Of a DNA stretch of 64,000 nucleotides, positions 57,113 through 64,000 are shown in pieces. A program made the translations under genes and the position numbers. Each line of letters starts with the position of its first letter. Positions within the stretch are counted from its first letter, which is position 1. The DNA is from Verrucomicrobiota bacterium (GTDB lineage Bacteria; Verrucomicrobiota; Verrucomicrobiia; Verrucomicrobiales; Akkermansiaceae). The stretch lies in contig JAFLEH010000026.1 in NCBI GenBank assembly GCA_017301995.1, positions 51,891 through 115,890 of the forward strand, in the 5' to 3' direction. The notes below the pieces were generated by a model. The model was not told where the DNA came from and searched no databases. It saw only the letters and a list, made by a program, of their open reading frames with translations.

Positions 57113-57163
57113 GGCCCCCAACATGCAAAAGCGATAGAAACGCGCGAAGCCCTCTCCTTTCCC

Positions 57164-57211
57164 GTCTTGATTCTTGATTCTTGATTCTTGTCTCTTGTCT
57201 CTTGTCTCTTG
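57164..57211. repeat. 7-bp-period ATTCTTG / TCTCTTG repeat
   Basis: Three ATTCTTG followed by three TCTCTTG heptamers, about 35 bp beyond the stop of the permease gene on the minus strand. Confidence 0.7.
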
Positions 57212-57245
57212 CAACGAGCGAAGCGAGCGGTCTTGAATCTAGCAA

Positions 57246-58460
57246 TCACTCATGCCGGAGCGCCTCGATGGGATCGAGGGCGGCGGCGCGGCGGGCGGGC
57301 ATGAAGCCGAACAGGATGCCGATGCCGGCGGAGAAGACGAAGGCGATGATGTTGATCTTGGGGTCGAACTGGAAGGGCGCTCCAACAAGATCGGCACCGT
57401 AGTAGCAGGCGGCGTAGGCGAGCGCGATGCCACAGATGCCGCCGACGCAGGAGAGGGTGACGGCTTCCACGAGGAATTGCCAGAGCACCTCACGGGCGCG
57501 GGCGCCGATGGCGAGACGGATGCCGATCTCGCGGGTGCGTTCGGTGACCGAAACCAGCATGATGTTCATGATCCCGATACCGCCCACGATCAGGCTGACC
57601 CCGGCCACCCATCCCAGCAACTGGGTCATCACCTTGGTGCTGGCGGTGACGATCTCGGTGAGTTGTTGGGAATCGAAGATGCTGAAGTTGTTTTCCTCGT
57701 TTTCCCCGAGGCTGCGGCGCTCGCGCATCAGGAGGGTCACATCGGCCACGACGTTGGCGCTGGGATAGCCGTCGATGCCGGCGATCATGATCTGGTTGAT
57801 ATTGCGCCCGTTGCTGCCGCGGCCGGTCAGGCGGCGCTGGATCGAGGTGTAGGGAACGATGATGTTGTCGTCGAGGTCGTCGCTCATGCCACCCTGGCCT
57901 TTCGCGGTGGTGACGCCGATCACGGTGACGGTGGTGGATTTCAGGCGGATCTTGCAGCCGATGGGATCGATGCCCTCGCCGATGACTTCCTTGCGGATGG
58001 TTTCCCCGATGACGGCGACCTGCGCCCCCTCCATCACCTCTTCGTCGGTGAAGAACCGGCCCATGGCAAGTTCCCAGTTGGCGACGCGGAAATAGTCGGG
58101 CGTGGTGCCCTGGATATCGGTCTTGCGGTCGTTCTCCTGAAACACCGCGCTGACATTGGTCTGGACGAATGGCGCCACGGTATCAACTCCGGGGACTTGG
58201 TCGCGGATGGCATCGACGTCGGCGAGTTCGAACAAAGGGATGCCGGCACCCCCGCCCCACCCCTGGCCGGGCCGGAGGGTCATCAGGTTGTTGCCCATCT
58301 TGGAAATGTTCTGTTTGACCACCGCGGTCGCGCCGTTGCCAAGGGAAACCATGGAGATCACCGCCGCCACGCCGATGACGACACCCACCACGGTCAGGAA
58401 GGACCGGATGACGTTGCGGCGGATCTCACGCAGCGCGATGAACAGGGCGTTGAGGAGCAT
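57246..58460 (-). CDS. MacB-type ABC permease
   Basis: 404 residues. One N-terminal membrane segment (RSFLTVVGVVIGVAAVISM), a periplasmic MacB-PCD domain (about 50-260), then three membrane segments including LLGWVAGVSLIVGGIGIMNI and IIAFVFSAGIGILFGFMPAR. The RTREIGIRLAIGARAREVLW and ARRAAALDPIEALRHE blocks are family signatures. Unlike MacB the ATPase is a separate gene. Together with the ATPase, MFP and OMF genes it forms a tripartite mechanotransmission exporter for an unknown substrate. Confidence 0.94.
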   Translation of the reverse strand: MLLNALFIALREIRRNVIRSFLTVVGVVIGVAAVISMVSLGNGATAVVKQNISKMGNNLMTLRPGQGWGGGAGIPLFELADVDAIRDQVPGVDTVAPFVQTNVSAVFQENDRKTDIQGTTPDYFRVANWELAMGRFFTDEEVMEGAQVAVIGETIRKEVIGEGIDPIGCKIRLKSTTVTVIGVTTAKGQGGMSDDLDDNIIVPYTSIQRRLTGRGSNGRNINQIMIAGIDGYPSANVVADVTLLMRERRSLGENEENNFSIFDSQQLTEIVTASTKVMTQLLGWVAGVSLIVGGIGIMNIMLVSVTERTREIGIRLAIGARAREVLWQFLVEAVTLSCVGGICGIALAYAACYYGADLVGAPFQFDPKINIIAFVFSAGIGILFGFMPARRAAALDPIEALRHE

Positions 58461-58468
58461 GGGGGGGG

Positions 58469-58516
58469 TGTTAGTTATTTGTTATTGGTTATCAGTTATC
58501 AGTTATCAGTTATCAG
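58469..58516. repeat. 7-bp-period GTTATCA repeat
   Basis: Four consecutive GTTATCA heptamers preceded by GTTATTN units, in the 113-bp gap between the permease and the ATPase genes, which shows no other signal. Confidence 0.7.
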
Positions 58517-58573
58517 GGGCCTTGGCTTTCTCTTTTCGTTGGCTGGGATCCGGGTTCCGGGCTCCGGGTTCTT

Positions 58574-59254
58574 TCACTTTTCTATCAGGCCATCGAGGAC
58601 GCGGATGGTGCGGTTGGCGTAGGAGGCGACGTGGTCCTCGTGGGTGACCATGATGATGGAAATGCCGCGCTCGCGATTGAGGCGGCCGAGCAGTTCCATG
58701 ATTTCGAGGGTGGTATGGGAGTCGAGATTGCCGGTGGGTTCGTCGGCGAAGAGGGTATCGGGATTGGTGACGATGGCGCGGGCGATGGCGACGCGCTGCT
58801 GTTGGCCGCCGGAGAGTTCGGCGGGCGTGTTGCGTTCCTTGTCGGGCAGGCCGACGCTGGCGAGCGCCTGGCGTGCCATCTGGTGGCGCTGTTTCCGGGT
58901 GTAGCCGCGATAGAGCAGCGGAAGTTCGACATTTTCGAGCGCGGAGGTGCGGGCGAGCAGATTGAAGCCCTGGAAAATGAATCCGTGGGCGTGGCGGCGC
59001 AGCAGCGAGCGCTGGTCCTTGTTGAGGTTCTCCACCTGGACGTTCTTGAACCGATAGGTGCCGGAGGTGGGGGTATCGAGGCACCCCAACAGATTCATCA
59101 GGGTGGATTTTCCCGATCCACTGGGGCCCATGATGGCCACGAAATCGCCGCGGTTGATGGTGAGGTCCACACCGCAGAGCGCCTGGAACGCCGCATCACC
59201 GGATCCGTAGGTTTTGGTGATGTTGCGAAGATCGATGAGCACCTCGTCCGTCAT
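58574..59254 (-). CDS. ABC transporter ATPase (MacB/LolD family)
   Basis: 226 residues. Walker A GPSGSGKSTLMNLLG, Q-loop RHAHGFIFQGFNLL, signature ELSGGQQQRVAIARA, Walker B TLFADEPTGNLDS and the H-loop in SIIMVTHEDHVA are all intact. It energises the adjacent permease. Its start overlaps the end of the membrane fusion protein gene by 4 bp. Confidence 0.96.
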   Translation of the reverse strand: MTDEVLIDLRNITKTYGSGDAAFQALCGVDLTINRGDFVAIMGPSGSGKSTLMNLLGCLDTPTSGTYRFKNVQVENLNKDQRSLLRRHAHGFIFQGFNLLARTSALENVELPLLYRGYTRKQRHQMARQALASVGLPDKERNTPAELSGGQQQRVAIARAIVTNPDTLFADEPTGNLDSHTTLEIMELLGRLNRERGISIIMVTHEDHVASYANRTIRVLDGLIEK

Positions 59255-60597
59255 TTGCCTCGCGCGGGTTTGACGCTGAGAATCACCGGCATATCCGGCT
59301 TGAGATCCCCGTCGGTGATTTCCGTGTGGCTGCCGTCGGTGATACCCGGAGTCACTTTGATCTCGTGGGGTTCGCCGTCTTTCATGATATAAACGTGCGG
59401 GCCTTTCGACTCCGAGCGCGGGAGTGTCTGCTGGCCCATGCTGCGCCAGCGGCGGCCGCCGCCGGGGGTTAGATTCTGGACCAGGGTGCGGTTTCCGGTG
59501 TCCTGCGGCTTGCCGATGGCCGCGGCGGTGACCGGGTCGAAGCGCAGGGCGGAATTGGGCACGACGAGGATGTCCTTTTTCTCGATGATGGCGATATCCA
59601 CGGTGGCGGTCATGCCGGGGCGGAGCGAGAGGTCGGCGTTGTCCACTTCCAGTTCCGTGCTGTAGGTGACCATCCCGCCGCCGGCGGCCGCGGCGTTGTT
59701 GTTATTGTTGTTCGCGGCCGAATTCGCGGTGGCGGACGAACCGAAGGAAACTTTCTTCACCTTGGCGGTGTAGGAGCGGCCCGGCCAGGCGTCCACGCTG
59801 AAGGTGGCGGTCTGCCCGGCGGCCACGCGGCCGATATCCGCCTCCGCCACCAGCACGGCGAGCTCCATTTTCCGGAGGTCCTCGGCGATGGTGAACAAGG
59901 TGGGCGCGGTGAACGACGCGGCGACCGTCTGGCCGACCTCGATCGAGCGGAGGAGCACCACGCCATCGACGGGCGAGCGGATGATGCCCTTCTCCAGATC
60001 GCGTTCGTAGGATCTAACTTCGGCCTCGGCTCCCGCGACCGACGCGTTGGCGCTTTCGAGGTCCGCCTTGGCGCGGGAAACGGTGGCCAGGGAGGTTTCC
60101 AGCGTGGCTTTGGACGGGGTTTTTCCGCCGCTCAGGTCGTGGAGTTCCAACTGGCGCGAGTAGGACGCCTCCGCTTCCTCCAGGGTGGCATTGGCCTGCG
60201 AAACGCGGGCCTTGGCGGCGAGCAGGCTGGCGCGGCTGCGTTCGGTCTGCTGGTTGAGCTTGGAGGTGTCGAGCTTGGCGAGCGGCTGGCCTTTTTTCAC
60301 CGTGTCGTTGCTATCCACATAGACCTCCTGGGCGGTGCCGGAGAGTTCGGAACCCACCACCACCTGATTGGTCGGGATGAGGCTGCCGGACGCGGTGACG
60401 ATGAGCGAGATTTCACCCTTTTTGGCCGGTTCGGTGTGGTAGCTGAGTTCATCATGGCCGTTTCCGTTACGATGGAAATAGTAATACCCCCCGCCGCCGA
60501 GACAGGCGAGCACGGCGAGGATGACCAGCCATTTCAAGACGGGGCGCGAGGCGCCGCCGGCGACGATTTCGGATAGATTTTCTTGGGCTTCGGGCAT
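59251..60597 (-). CDS. Membrane fusion protein (MacA/HlyD family)
   Basis: 448 residues. N-terminal membrane anchor (WLVILAVLACLGGGGYYYFH), a coiled-coil hairpin (about 100-200, RSRASLLAAKARVSQANATL), a lipoyl/barrel region with IIRSPVDGVVLLRSIEVGQT, and a C-terminal membrane-proximal domain with GMTATVDIAI. A low-complexity asparagine/alanine insert (SAANNNNNNAAAAG) interrupts the barrel region. It bridges the ABC permease and the outer-membrane channel. Confidence 0.94.
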   Translation of the reverse strand: MPEAQENLSEIVAGGASRPVLKWLVILAVLACLGGGGYYYFHRNGNGHDELSYHTEPAKKGEISLIVTASGSLIPTNQVVVGSELSGTAQEVYVDSNDTVKKGQPLAKLDTSKLNQQTERSRASLLAAKARVSQANATLEEAEASYSRQLELHDLSGGKTPSKATLETSLATVSRAKADLESANASVAGAEAEVRSYERDLEKGIIRSPVDGVVLLRSIEVGQTVAASFTAPTLFTIAEDLRKMELAVLVAEADIGRVAAGQTATFSVDAWPGRSYTAKVKKVSFGSSATANSAANNNNNNAAAAGGGMVTYSTELEVDNADLSLRPGMTATVDIAIIEKKDILVVPNSALRFDPVTAAAIGKPQDTGNRTLVQNLTPGGGRRWRSMGQQTLPRSESKGPHVYIMKDGEPHEIKVTPGITDGSHTEITDGDLKPDMPVILSVKPARGK

Positions 60598-60630
60598 GGA
60601 CGGATGGGAAAATGGCGCGGGCGGCGGGGG

Positions 60631-62025
60631 TCAGGACGACCAACCGCCACCGAGGGCTTGATAGAGTCGGATATAGGCGGTGACGCGGTCGGCGCCGGTA
60701 TTGAGCAGGCTGTCCTCCAGACCCAGCAACGAGCGCTGGGTGTCGAGCACATCGGAAAAGTCGATCTCGCCGGCCTCGTAGCGCTGGCGTGCCAGTTCGT
60801 CCGCCTCACGGGCGAGCGCGGTGGCCTTTTCCAGCGTGGCGAGCCGCTCCGCGGTGCGGCGGCAGGCGATCAGCGCGTTCTCGGTTTCGGATAGGGCGGT
60901 CAGCACCTTGGCGCGGTAGTTTTCCACCGCCTGATCCTGCGCAGCGGTCGAGGCGGTTAGATTCGCCTGAAGGCGTCCGGCGTCGAAGATCGGCGCGGAT
61001 AGGCCGGCGATGATGCTGGCGCTGGTGGATTCCGGGTTGAAGATCTTCCCGGTGGACAGGGCGTTGAGTCCGAGCGATCCGGATAGGCTGAGCGACGGAA
61101 ACCGCGCGGCGTCGGCGGCGCGGGTGGAGGCGGCGGCGGCGAGCAATTGATAGCCCGCGACGCGGACATCGGGCCGCTGGCGGACGGTGTCGGCGGGGAT
61201 GCCGATGGCCAGGCTCTGCGGCGGGTTGGGCAGGCCGCGCGATGCGCCGGAAAGCAGCGGGTCCACGCCGCCGGGCGCACGGCCCAACAGGACGGAAAGC
61301 GCGTTGCGGCCCTGGGCGATGGCCTGCTCCAGCGCGGGCACTCCGGCGCGGGCGGACTCCAGGCTGCTTTGGGCCTGATTGGCTTCGAGCGTGTCCGCCT
61401 CACCGGCCTTGAGGCGCCAATTGGCGAGTTGGGCGGTCTCCTCGCGGGTGGTGAGGTTTCGTTTCAATACGGAAAGCCGGGACTCGTTGGTCCGGAGGGT
61501 GACGTAGGTACTGGCGATCTCCGCGGCCAAGCCCGCCTGGGCCGAGTGGAGATTTTCCTCGGTCGCGCCAAGATTGGCGGCGGCGGCCTCGAGTTGGCTG
61601 CGGTTGCGGCCGAACAAATCCGCGTCCCACGAGGCGCTGAGATTGGCGGAGTAGGACGTGCTGGAGGTCGTTCCGCCGAGGTCGGTGTTGCTGGAGCGGG
61701 CCGACCGCGAGGCCGATCCGTCCACCGACGGAAAAAGGGCGGCACGCTGGGCATCCTGGCGGGCGCGCGACTCGCGAACGCGAGCCTTGGCGGTGGCAAT
61801 GTCCGGGTTTTCATCGAGCGCGGTGGCGATCAGGCGGTTGAGCGCCGGGTCGCCGAACCGGCCCCACCAGCGTGACAGGTCCTTGCCGGGCGCGGCCACC
61901 GGAAAGCGTCCCGCGTTTTTCCATGCGGCCGGCAATTCCACCTCGCTCTTGGGGGCGGGCGTGGGAAGCGTGCAACCTCCCAGGAACAGGGACACGGAAA
62001 CGATCAGAAAACTGGTGCGGGGCAT
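60631..62025 (-). CDS. Outer-membrane efflux lipoprotein (NodT/OprM family)
   Basis: About 464 residues from ATG 62025. Signal peptide with lipobox (SFLIVSVSLFLGGCTLP, Cys acylated). Two OEP repeats: RVRESRARQDAQRAALFP and YSANLSASWDADLFGRNRSQ in the first, RPDVRVAGYQLLAAAASTRA and SGSLGLNALSTG with APIFDAGRLQANLTA in the second, ending YIRLYQALGGGW. Trimeric TolC-like exit duct. It is the first gene of the efflux operon and lies 33 bp upstream of the MFP gene. Upstream in-frame ATGs at 62031 and 62055 are less likely. Confidence 0.93.
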   Translation of the reverse strand: MPRTSFLIVSVSLFLGGCTLPTPAPKSEVELPAAWKNAGRFPVAAPGKDLSRWWGRFGDPALNRLIATALDENPDIATAKARVRESRARQDAQRAALFPSVDGSASRSARSSNTDLGGTTSSTSYSANLSASWDADLFGRNRSQLEAAAANLGATEENLHSAQAGLAAEIASTYVTLRTNESRLSVLKRNLTTREETAQLANWRLKAGEADTLEANQAQSSLESARAGVPALEQAIAQGRNALSVLLGRAPGGVDPLLSGASRGLPNPPQSLAIGIPADTVRQRPDVRVAGYQLLAAAASTRAADAARFPSLSLSGSLGLNALSTGKIFNPESTSASIIAGLSAPIFDAGRLQANLTASTAAQDQAVENYRAKVLTALSETENALIACRRTAERLATLEKATALAREADELARQRYEAGEIDFSDVLDTQRSLLGLEDSLLNTGADRVTAYIRLYQALGGGWSS

Positions 62026-62199
62026 GAACATCGTGAGTGGGAAAGGGCCGGACATGGCGGCGGGAAAACGATTCTTCAACCCCCTCCCACCGTAGAGTCG
62101 GCGGCACGTTCCAATAACGCCGCCGAACCGACCATTCTTCACCAAAAAACGGAGTAAAAAGCCACCCCAACGAAAAATTGTCGCCGAAATCGGGAAAAA

Positions 62200-63783
62200 T
62201 CACCCTTTCGGGGGGGATGGGGCGGGCTTGGGTGCCGCCGGATCGGCGGGCGGCGACTGGGGGTCCGCCGGAGGACGCTGGGGAGGAGGCGTTGGCGCCG
62301 GCCGCGAACCGCCGCCGAGAATGCCGTCGATCAGTCCGCCGCCCTCGCGCAGGATGGTGTCCGCCGCCTTGTCGAGGACCTCCACGCCCTTCTGCACCGG
62401 CTGGGTTTCCTCGATCAGCGAGCGGGTGAACTTCAGGACGCGCTCCCCGGTTTCCGGGATCACCTCGAACATCCGGCTTTCGGCCGCGGCCCTCAGTCTC
62501 TCGGTCAGATCCTCCTTGGGATCGTCGAGGGTGCCGGAAATCACCAGCGGCGACCACAGCAGGCCGCGTTCGCCGGGAGCGAACACCACCGTTTCCGCTC
62601 CGGGAATCGAGGAAAGGGTGCCGGGCGCGAGACCGAGCCGGAACCGCCCGTCCAGTTCCCTGCCGCGGATCGCCAGGGTGCCTTCGAGCCGCACCAGGCC
62701 CTCGCTGGCGAGCACGAGATTCTCGAAAGTGACGGAGCCGCTCTGCCAGCGCCAGTCGGTGGCCGCCTCGGATAGATTGAGCACCCGGAAACGGCGGGTA
62801 TCGGCATAGGCGGCCAGCGCGTCGAGCACCGGCAGCGCGGTTAGAACGCCGTTTCGGATGGTCAGGTGACCCTTGACGACCGGTCCAGAGCTGCGGTTCT
62901 CAACCATGATGATGGAGGACGCGTCGCCGCTGAGCCGCTTCGCCCAGTCGTCGTTGAGAAACTCGTTGCATTTGATCCCGCTGGCCGTGCCCTCGAACGT
63001 ATAACGCCCCGCCGTCACATCCCACTCGCCGTGTCCATCGACCCGGCCGTCTTCATAGACCCGCGCCGTCGCGTCGGTCACGTAAACCTCGCCGTCGCGG
63101 TAGCGGAAACGCGCGCGGTCGATTTCCACCGCGGGCAACCAGGAGTACGGCAGCCGCAGCCGTCCGCCATCGATTTCCCCGCGATACGAATTGTGCCCGC
63201 CGGCGTGCTCGATGTGCGCCCGCATTCCCTCGGCGCGGATTTCGCCGGCATCCAGAAACGCCTTCACCGCGATGCTGCCGAGATCCAGCCGCTTGACCTC
63301 CACCTCATCGGGCAGCCACCCGCGCTTGGCGGGCTTGGTGACGGCGCGAGATGGCTCGGGCTTGGTGATGGGAACTTCAGTTGCCGGAGTGGTCCTCGCG
63401 TCGATCTCCACCTCCAGCCGGCTCACCGTGGCCCCGTCCAAATCCCATACCCCGCGCCTAACTCCTGATAGATTCACCTCGGTGCGCAACCGGTCCGCAT
63501 ACAACCCGACCATCGGCCCCTTGCCTTTCGCCTCGAACGACCCGGTGTCCACCACCAGCCCGTCCCAGCGGAACGGGCTGAACTCGCCCTCCATGCCCAC
63601 CACCTGGCTCACCCGCGCGGAGAGCAGCTTCCGGAACGCGTCGCTATGGAGGTAATTTTTGAGGGACCAATAACCCACCGCCGCGCACACCACGCCCACG
63701 ACCAACAGGCCGACCGCGGCACGGCCCAACCAGCCGCCCCTGGCTGCACCTCCTTGTTTTCTACGTCTCGCGCGTCGGCTCAT
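62200..63783 (-). CDS. AsmA-like membrane-anchored periplasmic protein
   Basis: 527 residues. A basic start (SRRARRRKQGGAARG) and one membrane helix (AAVGLLVVGVVCAAVGYW) precede repeated beta segments such as FSPFRWDGLVVDTGSFEAKG, GRLRLPYSWLPAVEIDRARF and VYVTDATARVYEDG; late parts (GPVVKGHLTIRNGVLTALPV, LVISGTLDDPKEDLTERL) match the AsmA C-terminal pattern. It ends in a proline-rich tail (PPPQRPPADPQSPPADP). Likely lipid or envelope homeostasis. Gap of 174 bp to the efflux operon downstream. Confidence 0.7.
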   Translation of the reverse strand: MSRRARRRKQGGAARGGWLGRAAVGLLVVGVVCAAVGYWSLKNYLHSDAFRKLLSARVSQVVGMEGEFSPFRWDGLVVDTGSFEAKGKGPMVGLYADRLRTEVNLSGVRRGVWDLDGATVSRLEVEIDARTTPATEVPITKPEPSRAVTKPAKRGWLPDEVEVKRLDLGSIAVKAFLDAGEIRAEGMRAHIEHAGGHNSYRGEIDGGRLRLPYSWLPAVEIDRARFRYRDGEVYVTDATARVYEDGRVDGHGEWDVTAGRYTFEGTASGIKCNEFLNDDWAKRLSGDASSIIMVENRSSGPVVKGHLTIRNGVLTALPVLDALAAYADTRRFRVLNLSEAATDWRWQSGSVTFENLVLASEGLVRLEGTLAIRGRELDGRFRLGLAPGTLSSIPGAETVVFAPGERGLLWSPLVISGTLDDPKEDLTERLRAAAESRMFEVIPETGERVLKFTRSLIEETQPVQKGVEVLDKAADTILREGGGLIDGILGGGSRPAPTPPPQRPPADPQSPPADPAAPKPAPSPPKG

Positions 63784-63905
63784 CGGCGGGAAATCTACCG
63801 GCGGAGAGCGGATTGTCCATGAGAAATGGCAGGAGGAAATTCACCATTGACCCCCTCCCCCGCCCCGGCTTAGCCTGCGCGTCCATTCCACCGCCCCCAC
63901 CCGCC

Positions 63906-64000
63906 ATGTCCACGGTTCCCACCATCATATACACCCAGACCGACGAAGCCCCGGCTTTGACCACCTGCTCGCTGCTGCCAATCGTGCAGGCGTTCACCAA
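63906..64000 (+). CDS. Monomeric NADP-isocitrate dehydrogenase (3' end outside window)
   Basis: The first 31 residues (STVPTIIYTQTDEAPALTTC, then SLLPIVQAFT) match the start of monomeric NADP-dependent isocitrate dehydrogenase, in which IIYTxTDEAPALATYSLLPI is highly conserved. It converts isocitrate to 2-oxoglutarate in the TCA cycle. Divergent from the AsmA-like gene; 122 bp lie between. Confidence 0.85.
   Translation, partial: MSTVPTIIYTQTDEAPALTTCSLLPIVQAFT

Noticed and set aside
55674..57137. Open frames rich in DAPAT and VAKG words in the repeat region
   Set aside because: They translate the hairpin repeats in several frames; pairing of the DNA, not the peptide, is conserved.

Overview
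This is a high-GC, gene-dense stretch of a bacterial chromosome, most likely from the Verrucomicrobiota (class Verrucomicrobiae, Luteolibacter-like). This assignment is an inference from gene content. The window holds a division and wall (dcw) cluster headed by mraZ, a formylglycine sulfatase, an ECF sigma factor paired with a von Willebrand A (VWA) protein, very large secreted proteins, two PilT-type ATPases, and intergenic DNA full of hairpin repeats and simple repeats with a 7-bp period. I found no tRNA, rRNA, CRISPR array or prophage.

Layout. 1-12056 (+ strand): a truncated secreted protein, radC, an AsmA-like protein, a YqjD/YqjE-like membrane trio, two PilT-like ATPases with a small HTH-like protein, a sulfatase, a KH/R3H RNA-binding protein, DoxX and folC. 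12227-14019: a small membrane protein and an unrecognised exported protein. 14020-15261: no genes; it holds two copies of a ~250-bp structured, terminator-ended element and a palindromic MITE-like element. 15262-17243: an EthD-like protein coupled to a FadL-type porin, facing a short AraC-type regulator. 17391-22653 (-): a methyltransferase, a tandem hybrid histidine kinase and a response regulator. Their order resembles phcB-phcS-phcR-phcQ, the 3-hydroxy fatty-acid methyl ester quorum-sensing locus of Ralstonia, with S and R apparently fused. 22874-25603 (-): ECF sigma factor plus VWA protein.

25832-37550 (-): dcw cluster in the order mraZ, rsmH, ftsL-like, ftsI, murE, murF, mraY, murD, a LysM protein, ftsW. 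Most junctions overlap or are nearly so, implying one operon that supplies lipid II precursors and the division transpeptidase/glycosyltransferase. Between mraZ and rsmH lies an array of 108-bp repeats, each able to form a strong hairpin. 37551-38622 has the mraZ promoter and a second MITE-like copy. 38623-45498 (-) is one 2291-residue exported macroglobulin-like protein. Next come a small membrane protein, ilvC, a DUF167 protein and a 1606-residue kexin-like secreted protease.

52963-55500 (+): grpE, dnaJ and rsmE. 55501-57245 is a repeat-rich stretch containing one gene, a GspG-like lipoprotein. 57246-62025 (-) encodes a MacA-MacB-TolC type efflux system with a separate permease and ATPase, preceded by an AsmA-like protein. 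The window ends in the first codons of a monomeric NADP-isocitrate dehydrogenase.

The observations most worth a second look are the phc-like signalling operon, the hairpin array upstream of rsmH, the duplicated structured element at 14.2-14.9 kb, the MITE-like pair, and several hairpin-repeat families whose stems change in compensatory fashion between copies.
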